From: Cecembia rubra
GTDB lineage: Bacteria > Bacteroidota > Bacteroidia > Cytophagales > Cyclobacteriaceae
NCBI RefSeq assembly: GCF_003014575.1
Contig: NZ_PYGF01000001.1
Coordinates: 124,001-188,000 of the forward strand
Reading direction: 5' to 3'
DNA: 64,000 nucleotides
Made by a program: the position numbers and the translations under genes. The notes under the pieces were generated by a model. The model was not told where the DNA came from, ran no database searches, and saw only the letters and a program-made list of their open reading frames with translations. Shown here one piece after another: positions 55,660 to 64,000 of this stretch (positions are counted from its first letter, which is position 1; each line of letters opens with the position of its first letter).

Positions 55660-56610
55660 TTAGAAATTTTCAACCAAGGATTTGGTGGTGGCTTCAAGAA
55701 TATCAAAAGCATTTTCTGCCATGATATTTTCTGTGTCCAAAGTTGGATTTACTTCCACAATTTCCCAGCAACATACCCTTTTATCCTTGATGAGTTCGGC
55801 ATTCAATTTCAAAGCCTCTTCAACAGTAAGACCATTGGGAACCGGGGTTCCGGTACCTACAGAAATAGAAGAGTCCAGGCTGTCCACATCAAAGGAAATA
55901 TAAATCTGTTCGCAATCCTGCAGGATATGCAAAGCTTCTTTAGCCACTTTGTCGACACCCAAAGTCCTTACATCATCAGTGGTGAAGTTCCTGATGCCAT
56001 ATTTTTTTATTAGGAAATCTTCCGGCTCCTCAGTGTCCCTCACAGAAATAAATACAATATCCTCAGGCTTAATTTTAGGGAATTCACCTCCGATTTTCTT
56101 AATTTTTTCCCAAAACAGGATAGTATCTTCTAAAGGGTCATTCACTTGGCATTCAATGTTATCTGCCTGAATGCACATTGCCAGAGGCATACCATGCATA
56201 TTACCAGATGGAGTAGTATAGGGAGTGTGTAGGTCAGCATGTGCATCAATCCAGATTACACCCAGTCTCTTTTCCGGATTGGCAGATTTAATTCCCATGA
56301 TGGTACCTGCTGCGGTAGAGTGGTCTCCGGCCAGCACGATAGGGAATTTCTTTTCCAATCTAAGTGATTCAATGGTGCTGTACACATTTTTCAATACCTG
56401 ATACACACCATCAATGTATTTGGCATGAGGGTGTCTGTTGCCCTTCCACAAAAAGCTGTTGGCATCAGGTACATTAATTGGGTCAAACTGGGTAAAAAAA
56501 TCTGAAGTTTTGTCCAGGCTGGCAATTTTTAACGCATCGATTCCCATGCTGGCACCTCTTGTACCTGCTGCGATTTCCGAGCGGACTTCAACCAATTTGA
56601 TATCTCTCAT
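55660..56610 (-). CDS. Arginase family protein
   Basis: A 316-residue ureohydrolase. The metal ligands are all visible: VLAGDHSTAAG, WIDAHADLHTPYTTPSGNMHGMPLA, and YISFDVDSLDSS, plus Glu in WEIVEVNPTLD. The long loop with NMHGMPLA is typical of arginases rather than agmatinases. The predicted reaction is arginine to ornithine and urea in the cytoplasm. It is near argS but separated by the repeat array and on the same strand; no shared regulation is evident. Confidence 0.92.
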   Translation of the reverse strand: MRDIKLVEVRSEIAAGTRGASMGIDALKIASLDKTSDFFTQFDPINVPDANSFLWKGNRHPHAKYIDGVYQVLKNVYSTIESLRLEKKFPIVLAGDHSTAAGTIMGIKSANPEKRLGVIWIDAHADLHTPYTTPSGNMHGMPLAMCIQADNIECQVNDPLEDTILFWEKIKKIGGEFPKIKPEDIVFISVRDTEEPEDFLIKKYGIRNFTTDDVRTLGVDKVAKEALHILQDCEQIYISFDVDSLDSSISVGTGTPVPNGLTVEEALKLNAELIKDKRVCCWEIVEVNPTLDTENIMAENAFDILEATTKSLVENF

Positions 56611-57161
56611 TTTATTTCTTTGGGTTTATCTCAATCAAACAATTAAGTGCCCCAAAAGTAGCTATTTGAGCATCAAGCACCAAGCAATTGAAATATTAGT
56701 AGGAGAGAGAAAAGGTATTTTCCTTTACCATTGACAAAATTCAGCGTCGTACTGAGAATTTAACATTTAGGAAAATGTACAAAAAGAGAATGGTGTCTTA
56801 TGAGCTGCATCATTCTAAGACGGAGCCTGCAGAGTCGAAGAATCTCCCATAAAATCGGCGAATCTTCACTTCACTCAAAGTAATGTACATTTCTATCATT
56901 GGTAGTTAAGTGAAGTATCCCCTAAAGTCAGGGGGACACTTTATCCTCTTACCTCGGATTCAGGATGACGACCCTATATCTTATTTCCTATCAGAATTTC
57001 ATCCAATTTTCAAAAATCATTGATCGATGCAGAGAATTATTTTATTCCTAAAATTAATTGGTTAAGGTAGGGAACATTAGACCAAATTTATGCTCTTGTA
57101 AACTGCGTGGTATTTATTTCCCGAAAAATTTTAAATTGAGCCGTTAATTAATTCCCTTATT
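56611..57161. other. Intergenic region with a possible dispersed-repeat remnant
   Basis: About 550 bp without genes between divergent arginase and permease genes. The block at about 56815-56970 contains CGGAGCCTGCAGAGTCGAAGAATCTC and later TCGGATTCAGGATGACGAC, written in parts as GAGTCGAAGAATCTC and GGATTCAGGATGACG, that look like halves of the imperfect dispersed repeats found in many Bacteroidota. A small hairpin CCCCTAAAGTCAGGGG lies near 56920. Promoters of both genes should be here. Confidence 0.4.
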
Positions 57162-58475
57162 GTGAACATTAGAGATAAAATAGGTTGGAAAACTGCAGCT
57201 GGACTCGTTGTTGCCAATATGATCGGAACCGGAGTTTTTACCAGTTTGGGTTTTCAAGTTGCTGTCAGTCAGAATACATGGAGCATTATCCTTCTTTGGT
57301 TGATAGGTGGAATGATGGCTTTGATCGGTGCATTTGTTTATGCTGAATTAGGTACACATTTTAAGAAATCCGGGGGAGATTATATTTTCCTGTCCAGGTC
57401 TATTAATCCATCTGTAGGGTACCTTTATGCATGGATTTCCCTGACTATTGGGTTTCCAGCTCCTGTGGCTATCGCTTCTATGGCTATGGTCCAATATTGG
57501 CAACCATTAATCGGTCCTGAATTCAGTTTAGTGATGGGTATAGTTTCCATCATTGCCATGAGCATCTTCCATTCCTATTCTGTACATCAGTCCGGCACTG
57601 TTCAAAATGTTCTTACCGCAATAAAAGTTGTTTTTGTTTTTTCTTTGATTGTCATTGGTGTCTGGTGGGCATCAACACTATCCGTACCTTCTTTCGACTT
57701 CAGTCCAACTTGGAAAACTGAAATGTTGAAGCCTGGCTTTGCCGTATCCCTAATTTATGTGTTTTATGCCTATACAGGCTGGAATTCTGCGGCCTATATA
57801 GTAGAAGAAATAGACCAACCCAGGAAAAACCTACCGAAGGCATTGATTTCGGCTACAATTTTGGTAATGGTAGTTTATGTATTGCTTCAATTGATATTTC
57901 TTAAGCATGCTAGCATAGATCAACTTACAGGGAAAGTTCAGGTTGCAACATTGGCATTTGGCAATATTTTTGGGACTCAAGGTGTCTTTTGGGTGAGTTT
58001 GTTTATTGGAATTCAATTGATTGCCACCATAAGTGGCTATACTTGGGTTGGACCTAGGATTACCAACGCCATGGCTAAGGAATTTAGATTATGGAAGCCT
58101 TTGGCCAAGACCAATAAAAATGGAATACCTGTAAGGGCTGTTTGGTTCAATACTTTTTTAAGCTTTTTGCTGATGTTGACCGGCTCCTTTGAAACAGTCC
58201 TCTTGTATGTGGGTTTTGTGTTGCAGTTGATGGGGACCTTTACCATAGCCTCATCCTTATTGGTTAAAAAGGCAGAGGGATTCAAAAGCCCTTTGAGACC
58301 TTGGTTACAGATTATTTATATCATATTCAGCCTTTGGGTAATGATATTTATGTTTTATGACAGACCTAAAGAAAGTCTCATAGGGCTTGGGTTTATCATA
58401 ATCGGATTTGTCCTGTATTTATTTGATAGCAAAACAATAAACCAAAAGATTTTAAAGAATAATGATAGGCTCTAA
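57162..58475 (+). CDS. APC family amino-acid permease
   Basis: A 437-residue transporter starting at a GTG (MNIRDKIGWKTAAGLVVANMIGTGVF). The GxGIF-type motif is MIGTGVFTSLG in helix 1, and the KKSGGDYIFL plus NPSVGYLYAW segments are typical of the APC/LAT family. About twelve helices are predicted. Helix 6 shows FYAYTGWNSAAYIVEEIDQPRKNLPKAL. The substrate is probably an amino acid. Its 3' end overlaps the aminotransferase start by 14 bp, and that neighbour suggests methionine or another neutral amino acid. Confidence 0.9.
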   Translation: MNIRDKIGWKTAAGLVVANMIGTGVFTSLGFQVAVSQNTWSIILLWLIGGMMALIGAFVYAELGTHFKKSGGDYIFLSRSINPSVGYLYAWISLTIGFPAPVAIASMAMVQYWQPLIGPEFSLVMGIVSIIAMSIFHSYSVHQSGTVQNVLTAIKVVFVFSLIVIGVWWASTLSVPSFDFSPTWKTEMLKPGFAVSLIYVFYAYTGWNSAAYIVEEIDQPRKNLPKALISATILVMVVYVLLQLIFLKHASIDQLTGKVQVATLAFGNIFGTQGVFWVSLFIGIQLIATISGYTWVGPRITNAMAKEFRLWKPLAKTNKNGIPVRAVWFNTFLSFLLMLTGSFETVLLYVGFVLQLMGTFTIASSLLVKKAEGFKSPLRPWLQIIYIIFSLWVMIFMFYDRPKESLIGLGFIIIGFVLYLFDSKTINQKILKNNDRL

Positions 58476-59607
58476 ATTACCTGATATCGGGACAACCATT
58501 TTTACTGTGATGTCTAAGTTGGCCTTAGACTATAATGCAATCAATCTTTCTCAGGGTTTTCCAGGGTTTGACACTTATCCTTATCTAAAAGATTTGGTAG
58601 AGGAGTTTATAAACCAGGGATACAATCAATATGCACCGATGAGCGGTGTGCCTGAACTCAAAAGCAGGATCGCTTCAAAGGTTTTGAACTTACATGATGT
58701 GGAGTTCGATCCTGAAGATGAGGTCACTGTGGTCTCAGGTGCAACTGAGGCCCTTTATGCAGCAGTAACCGCAACAGTTAGGAGAGGGGATGAGGTCATA
58801 ATTCTTGAGCCTGCATATGATAGTTATGCTCCTGCAGTTAGACTCAATGGGGGTATTCCGGTATTTGTACCTTTAAATATTCCGGATTTCTCTGTGGATT
58901 GGCAAAAGGTCAAGGATGCCATCACGGAAAAAACACGTCTGATCATGGTAAATACACCCCATAACCCTTGTGGTTATGTCTGGACACAAGAAGATTTAGA
59001 TCAGCTAGCCGAAATAACCAGAGATAAAGAAATATACTTTGTCAGCGATGAGGTATATGAGCATATTGTGTTTGATGGAAGAAAACATTTGCCACTTTTA
59101 TCCCATCCGGAATTGAGGGAAAAGACCTTTTCATGTGGTTCCTTCGGAAAGACTTTTCATATTACAGGATGGAAAATCGGTTACTGCCTCGCCCCCAAAC
59201 CATTGAGTGTTGAATTCAGGAAAATTCACCAATTTCTCACTTTCAGTACCAGCACTCCAATGCAATATGCCCTTGCAGAATTCCTGGAAGATCCCAGCAG
59301 GTACCTTTTTTTAGATCAGTTTTATCAAGAGAAAAGAGACTTATTTTGTAATGGTTTGAAGCAGACAGCATTTAGGTTTACTCCCACCCGGGGCAGTTTT
59401 TTTCAGATTGTCTCATATGCCCATCTTTCAGAGGAAAGGGATTATGATCTAGCAGTAAGGATGACCAAAGAAATTGGAGTTGCCAGTATTCCGGTATCCG
59501 TTTTTTATCATGACAATAAGGACCACAAATTGTTGAGGTTTTGTTTTGCTAAAGGCAATGATATACTGGAGGAAGCATTGGGAAAACTTCAAAAGCTTAC
59601 TTTTTGA
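58462..59607 (+). CDS. Methionine aminotransferase (class I/II, YbdL/KAT-like)
   Basis: A 381-residue PLP enzyme of the kynurenine/methionine aminotransferase type. The N-terminus MIGSKLPDIGTTIFTVMSKLA and NLSQGFPGFD are typical of YbdL-type enzymes. The PLP core has VVSGATEALYAA, NTPHNPCG, VSDEVYEHIVFDG and SFGKTFHITGWKIGY containing the Schiff-base Lys. The C-terminal Arg is in LLRFCFAK. It probably returns ketomethiobutyrate to methionine or degrades aromatic amino acids. It overlaps the permease gene by 14 bp and is convergent with glgX, overlapping it by 11 bp. Confidence 0.92.
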   Translation: MIGSKLPDIGTTIFTVMSKLALDYNAINLSQGFPGFDTYPYLKDLVEEFINQGYNQYAPMSGVPELKSRIASKVLNLHDVEFDPEDEVTVVSGATEALYAAVTATVRRGDEVIILEPAYDSYAPAVRLNGGIPVFVPLNIPDFSVDWQKVKDAITEKTRLIMVNTPHNPCGYVWTQEDLDQLAEITRDKEIYFVSDEVYEHIVFDGRKHLPLLSHPELREKTFSCGSFGKTFHITGWKIGYCLAPKPLSVEFRKIHQFLTFSTSTPMQYALAEFLEDPSRYLFLDQFYQEKRDLFCNGLKQTAFRFTPTRGSFFQIVSYAHLSEERDYDLAVRMTKEIGVASIPVSVFYHDNKDHKLLRFCFAKGNDILEEALGKLQKLTF

Positions 59608-61702
59608 TAGTCCCCAATTGGGTCAGCAAAATAACTGTTGAATGGGCCTGGGCCAAGTATTTTCCATTTTTAATGGGTTTGGCTTCATCCCATAAACATA
59701 TATCTCTGGGATAATCCTGGGCAGTATCTATCCAAGCCTTCCATTTTGTTTTGTATTTACCAATTGAAGTAGGCAGTTCAAACTCAATTTCTTGGTGGAA
59801 GGCATTAAAAATGTAATGTAAGGCCATTTCTCTATTGATTGAAATGACTGTTACAGCAATACTGTGGGAATTATAGGACCAATCTGGTTGATGGAGTTTA
59901 GCACCATGCCAAGTGATCAATGGTTGATTGAGGAGGTCTTTTAAGCTCATATTGAATTCTGGATGAGCCGTTCCTCTTTTGAGGCGTGTCTGTATAAGCA
60001 TTTTAGTAAAGCGTAACATGTCAGGATGCTTTTCTATAAGACTCCAATCAAACCATGCAATCTCATTATCCTGACAGTATGCATTATTGTTGCCCAATTG
60101 GGTACGGCAAACCTCATCACCCATGAGGATCATCGGCGCTCCCATAGAGAGTAGGTTGACCACATGGAAATTTTTTATCTGCCTTTTTCTCAAGGCTAAG
60201 ATTGTTGGATTGTCCGTGGGCCCTTCTGTTCCAAAATTCCAACTCAAATTTTCATTATGCCCATCCCTGTTTTCTTCCTTGTTGGCGAGGTTGTGTTTTT
60301 CGTTATATGAAACCAAATCATTTAAAGTAAACCCATCATGACAGGTGACAAAGTTGATGCTTTGTTCGGGGATGCTGTCTTTTTTCTGGTAGAGATCAGG
60401 ACTACCTATAAGCCGGGTCACAAATTCACTTACCTTTCCTTTGTAACCGTTTAAAAATCCCCTGATATCATCTCTGAATTTACCATTCCATTCCTTCCAG
60501 CTGTCCCCAATGAATTTACCTACTTGGTAGAGACCTGCCGCATCCCAGGCTTCTGCAATCAATTTGGTGCCTGCAAATACCGGATCTGATTCAATGTCCC
60601 ATAAAATTGGGGGATTTTCAACTGGATTGCCATTCTCATCTCTGGAAAGGATGGATGCCAGGTCAAATCTAAAACCATCAACGTGCATGTCCCTTACCCA
60701 AAAATGAAGGCTGGAAAGGATTAATCTCCGTACAATGGATTGATTGGCATTTAGGGTATTTCCTGTACCGGAATAGTCCAAATATTTGGACTTGTCCCCA
60801 TTGAGGAGGTAATAGACACTGTTGTCGATGCCTTTAAAAGAATAAGTCGGCCCATCCTCCTTGTTTTCGCCCGTATGGTTGAAAACTACATCAAGTATTA
60901 CTTCTATTCCAGCTTTGTGAAATGCTTTTACCATATCCCTGAAATCATCCAATACCTGCAAGGGATTGTCAGGGTCAGAGCTATAGCCTTGATGCAATGA
61001 AAAGAATGAAACCGGACTATATCCCCAATAATTACTTAACCCTTCAGGAGCATCCTGGACATCAAATTGGAAAACAGGCAAAAGCTCCACAGCGGTTACT
61101 CCCAGTTCTTTTAAATAGGGAATTTTCTCAATTAATCCCAGAAAAGTACCTCTTTTGAAGGAATCAACTCCTGAATTTTGGTTTTTGGTAAAGCCCCCAA
61201 CATGAAGCTCGTAGATGATAGTCTGTGAAAAAGGAGTTTTGGGATGATGATCATCTTCCCAATCATATTTTTCAAGGTCCACTATAACGCTCTTCATGCT
61301 TGGAACCTGATCCAGTCCAAATTTTGCCAAGGCCTTTCTGTCATAATTTTTAGGAATGGATACCGATTTCCCATAAGGGTCTAATATCAACTTTGATGGA
61401 TCAAATCGATGGCCCTTTTCAGGTAGATAGGGTCCATAAATTCTGTAACCATACAATTGGCCTGTGGGGACACCTTCAATAAAAATATGCCAATAATGGT
61501 AAGTTTTGTTTTTTGATTTATCAAGATTGAAAACTTGGGAAGGATTGATATCATCAACATGGTCAAAAAAGAGTAAATCTACTCCTGTAGCATGTTTGGA
61601 ATAAATTACAAAGTTAATCCCACCGTCCAATTTTGTGGCGCCAATAGGAAAACTTTGTCCGAATTTTGCTTCAAAATTTCGATTCAAATTTTTGTTCTTC
61701 AA
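59597..61702 (-). CDS. glgX: Glycogen debranching enzyme GlgX
   Basis: A 701-residue GH13 isoamylase-type enzyme that removes alpha-1,6 branches from glycogen. It likely starts at a TTG at 61702 (MKNKNLNRNFEAKFGQSFPIGA), as no upstream ATG is available. The N-terminal CBM48 domain has FVIYSKHATGVDLLFFD. GH13 conserved regions are VILDVVFNHTGE, DGFRFDLASIL (nucleophile Asp), LIAEAWD (acid/base Glu) and NFVTCHDGFTLND (third Asp). GDEVCRTQLGNNNAYCQDN is a GlgX/isoamylase signature, here written in parts as GDEVCRTQ and NNAYCQDN. No other glycogen gene is adjacent. Confidence 0.95.
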   Translation of the reverse strand: MKNKNLNRNFEAKFGQSFPIGATKLDGGINFVIYSKHATGVDLLFFDHVDDINPSQVFNLDKSKNKTYHYWHIFIEGVPTGQLYGYRIYGPYLPEKGHRFDPSKLILDPYGKSVSIPKNYDRKALAKFGLDQVPSMKSVIVDLEKYDWEDDHHPKTPFSQTIIYELHVGGFTKNQNSGVDSFKRGTFLGLIEKIPYLKELGVTAVELLPVFQFDVQDAPEGLSNYWGYSPVSFFSLHQGYSSDPDNPLQVLDDFRDMVKAFHKAGIEVILDVVFNHTGENKEDGPTYSFKGIDNSVYYLLNGDKSKYLDYSGTGNTLNANQSIVRRLILSSLHFWVRDMHVDGFRFDLASILSRDENGNPVENPPILWDIESDPVFAGTKLIAEAWDAAGLYQVGKFIGDSWKEWNGKFRDDIRGFLNGYKGKVSEFVTRLIGSPDLYQKKDSIPEQSINFVTCHDGFTLNDLVSYNEKHNLANKEENRDGHNENLSWNFGTEGPTDNPTILALRKRQIKNFHVVNLLSMGAPMILMGDEVCRTQLGNNNAYCQDNEIAWFDWSLIEKHPDMLRFTKMLIQTRLKRGTAHPEFNMSLKDLLNQPLITWHGAKLHQPDWSYNSHSIAVTVISINREMALHYIFNAFHQEIEFELPTSIGKYKTKWKAWIDTAQDYPRDICLWDEAKPIKNGKYLAQAHSTVILLTQLGTIKK

Positions 61703-62149
61703 TGGTAAAAAATGGTTGACTCTGCATGCATTTATTTTTCAAAGTGGAAATTAAGAAAAATTATGGGCTTGAAGCCAGCTTTTCAATATTTATAATCAAT
61801 CTGCATGATTGTCCGCTTTCTTGTCAGTAGAATAATCACAATAGAATAAACCTTCGATTTCAAACCAATATCAATGAATAACTTGTCCGCAGAGGCGGAT
61901 CCAATATCTGTTAATATCAGATTGATTCAAGACCCAATTTAAATTGGTTACTGGTCTAATTGCGGATTTACATATCAATCTGTATGATCCCCCTTATAAA
62001 TGATTACCCTGAAGAAATAAGGATTTCTATTTAAACTACTCACATAATGTTAAAAATTGCTTTTTTTGGCTAAGAAAAGATGCTCAGGTTATGGAAAGGA
62101 AGTGGGATCTTAATTGTTCCTGCCCTAAGATCCCACCTGTTTCTTTGGT
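61703..62149. other. Intergenic region with short palindrome copy
   Basis: About 450 bp without genes. It contains TCCGCAGAGGCGGA (61886-61899), a variant of the palindrome found in the partial tRNA-Ser copies, and two diverged copies of an ATATCAATCTGYATGAT-like segment near 61794-61811 and 61971-61988. A hairpin near the right end is listed separately. Confidence 0.5.
62102..62136 (-). terminator. Hairpin downstream of the right-hand TonB receptor gene
   Basis: GTGGGATCTTA and TAAGATCCCAC form a perfect 11-bp stem with a 13-base loop, 14 bp beyond the receptor stop codon. T tracts are weak on both sides, so it could be a terminator or an mRNA-stabilising hairpin. Confidence 0.55.
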
Positions 62150-64000
62150 TTAATTGAAAATATACCTAAGTCCAAGCTGCATTTGCCAGACGTCACCAAT
62201 GTTTGCTGTTCTTACAAATGACCGGGAAGTAAATCCATTTCCTGCAAGGTTTAGACGGTATGTTGGCACATTGCTGACCGGATCAATCTCAACTATTCCG
62301 ATAGGGCTTTCGTTCGCTAAGATTTGTCCAACTCCCCAATTGTTATTCAGTAAATTGGTGAAATTGAAAATATCTGCCCGAAGTTGTAAAGTGTTTCTTT
62401 TGCCACCTGAATTAATAAAAAACTCCTGCATAAAGGACAAATCCATCCTGCCTACTAATGGAAATTGAACAGCATTCCTTATAGCGTACATTCCCCTTCT
62501 GGAACTTAAATGAGCGTCCTGCATTATAAAATCATTGAAAATTCTCCTTTGATCGTCAGCAGATAGGGTAGTTCCATTAAGGCTCAAAGGGGCAAACTGC
62601 ATTTCCTGTAATTGTGTCTCTGTCGGTACAAAAATCAGATCATTCCCTGCGATCAAGTCCCCATTGATATCTGTATTGTAAACATAAGAATCTACCCCCT
62701 GATTTCTTAACTCATAGAACAATGATAATGCAGTCGCATAATTTTTGCCATACTCTTTTCTATACCCTATTGAACTGATCAGCCTGTTTCTTTGATCATC
62801 TAAAGAAAATCCAAGCTGAGGAAAATTACCACCTCTTACCGAATGGATGTTTTCGTAAGACAGGAAATGCTGGGTATTGCCATCTACCATATTTTTTGCG
62901 ACGGCATAAGTATAGGCTGCCATTGCATGAAGCCCATTATCAAAGTATTTTTTCAACTGGAATGTCAAGCTGTAGGAATATCCCTGAGAGGTATTGTCCA
63001 TTACTACAGCATTGGTGATGTTAGGGTTTCGTCTATTGGCCTCATCTGAAAATCCATACAGAGGCCTATTATCCGGACCGGCCATATTTCGGCTTGGAGG
63101 CAACAGATTGGAGTCATAAAAAATAAGATCATTAACTTGGGCTGTATAAATCCCTTCAAGGGTACCCACTATGCCACCAAAGATTTCTTTATCAATACCG
63201 ATATTAGTTCTCCAAACCTGTGGATTTCTGAAACGTGGGTCGATGTAAGCCAGATCATAGGTTTCAGGAGAACCGCCATTGACAGGAATATAGGCGTTAG
63301 GATCTGGGTTAAAGGGAAAATTGGTTGTATTATCTTCTCTTATCTGGCCTTGCAAGATTCCGTTGGTATTGACCATGTTTGAAATATTGACATATATCGG
63401 TCTACCTGAGAAAAGCCCTGTACCACCTCTTATCTGGAATGTCCTGTCCCCGAGTACATCCCAATTGAAACCCAGGCGCGGGCTCCACATAAATTGTGGA
63501 TCAGGCAACCTGTCTGTCCTTATCGAAATAGGTTCTCCATTGGGCCTTCTAAAGTCAAGGTCAGCAGCTTCAGGATTGAACCTGGCAGTTTGGTTATAAA
63601 AAGGCACATCCAATCTTAGGCCCAAGGTCAATTTGAAATCAGTGGAAAGGTTGATTTCATCCTGGATGTAGGCACTTGCGATGTGAGCTCTGGTAATAGC
63701 TGTAGGTATGGACCCATCAGGTAATGCGGAATATTGTCTTTGGAACCTCCTTAATTCAACCTCTTCTCCTGCTACATCCCTATAAAAATCTTCTAGAGAA
63801 TTGTATACATAATGGCCAAAAAATGTGGGAGTGAAGGTATATTCAAAATTAAAAAACTCATAATTTATACCCGCTGTGATGCTGTGGTTATTTAGATAAG
63901 CTGAGAAATTGTTTTGAAATTGCCAGACATCTGAATCCAATGCCCTGTTTGGGGATAATAAATCAGTTCCAAATGTAATATAGTTTCTTCCATCCTGAAG
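62150..64000 (-). CDS. TonB-dependent receptor, Oar-like (5' truncated)
   Basis: The frame is open to the window edge, so the N-terminus (signal, CarboxypepD_reg and plug domains) lies outside. About 616 residues of beta-barrel are visible, with alternating strands, long extracellular loops and many Asn, Tyr and Asp. Segments such as HIASAYIQDEINLSTDFKLTLGLRLD, SPRLGFNWDV and QLRADIFNFTNLLNNNWGVGQ fit Oar-type/TonB receptors of Bacteroidota. It ends with an aromatic residue-rich strand (LGLRYIFN), as expected for outer-membrane insertion. The ligand cannot be told. Confidence 0.9.
   Translation of the reverse strand, partial: LQDGRNYITFGTDLLSPNRALDSDVWQFQNNFSAYLNNHSITAGINYEFFNFEYTFTPTFFGHYVYNSLEDFYRDVAGEEVELRRFQRQYSALPDGSIPTAITRAHIASAYIQDEINLSTDFKLTLGLRLDVPFYNQTARFNPEAADLDFRRPNGEPISIRTDRLPDPQFMWSPRLGFNWDVLGDRTFQIRGGTGLFSGRPIYVNISNMVNTNGILQGQIREDNTTNFPFNPDPNAYIPVNGGSPETYDLAYIDPRFRNPQVWRTNIGIDKEIFGGIVGTLEGIYTAQVNDLIFYDSNLLPPSRNMAGPDNRPLYGFSDEANRRNPNITNAVVMDNTSQGYSYSLTFQLKKYFDNGLHAMAAYTYAVAKNMVDGNTQHFLSYENIHSVRGGNFPQLGFSLDDQRNRLISSIGYRKEYGKNYATALSLFYELRNQGVDSYVYNTDINGDLIAGNDLIFVPTETQLQEMQFAPLSLNGTTLSADDQRRIFNDFIMQDAHLSSRRGMYAIRNAVQFPLVGRMDLSFMQEFFINSGGKRNTLQLRADIFNFTNLLNNNWGVGQILANESPIGIVEIDPVSNVPTYRLNLAGNGFTSRSFVRTANIGDVWQMQLGLRYIFN

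Noticed and set aside
55396-55663. Short ORFs in the argS-arginase gap
   Set aside because: They are translations of the tandem repeat units.

Overview
The window looks like chromosomal DNA of an AT-rich, aerobic, menaquinone-using member of the Bacteroidota, probably Cyclobacteriaceae-like. This lineage call is inferred from gene content: a gliding-motility GldC homologue, a GSCFA-domain protein, CarboxypepD_reg/TonB-dependent receptors, a Kelch-SSS sialic-acid transporter fusion, MenA and MenC, a LytTR regulator and weak Shine-Dalgarno sequences. No rRNA, prophage or insertion sequence was recognised.

Region 1 (1-4.7 kb) is the end of a sialic-acid operon: mutarotase-transporter fusion, lipoprotein sialidase and AGE-family epimerase. 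Region 2 (4.7-8.2 kb) has small unknown ORFs, a signal-less subtilase paired with a tiny propeptide/inhibitor-like protein, and about 1 kb of AT-rich non-coding DNA. Region 3 (8.2-24.2 kb) is a complete type I-B CRISPR-Cas locus: cas6, a small Cys-bearing ORF, cas8b, cas7, cas5, cas3, cas4, cas1, cas2, a leader, then an array that I counted by hand at 100 repeats and 99 spacers. Processing, interference and adaptation genes are all present and look intact.

Region 4 (24.2-27.4 kb) holds a decayed ORF, tRNA-Ser(GCT) preceded by two tandem broken copies of its 5' half, a three-PAS protein with a histidine-kinase-like end lacking the phospho-acceptor His, and a receiver-less LytTR regulator. Region 5 (27.4-31.3 kb) has queA, menC, a cold-shock protein and a lipoprotein lactonase. 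Region 6 (31.3-44.3 kb) is rich in ion and pH homeostasis genes: a complete seven-gene mrp/mnh Na+/H+ antiporter operon, PEP carboxylase, a CPA1 antiporter with RCK_C domain, two-domain universal stress protein, K+ channel, OsmC protein and GNAT acetyltransferase.

Region 7 (44.4-64 kb) starts with a TonB-dependent receptor broken by one in-frame TAA, then gldC, a GSCFA protein, PAP2 and SGNH proteins, SUI1/YciH, Usp, menA, glutathione peroxidase, argS, a tandem-repeat intergenic block, arginase, an amino-acid permease, methionine aminotransferase, glgX and a second TonB-dependent receptor running off the right edge.

The most unusual items are the small ORF inside the cas operon, the diverged same-register spacer pair, the terminator-like hairpin just upstream of the first repeat, the tRNA-Ser half-gene tandem with palindrome-substituted anticodon arms, the protease/inhibitor-like pair and the catalytically incomplete PAS/LytTR pair. 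Function assignments come from recognised motifs read by eye; no database search was run.
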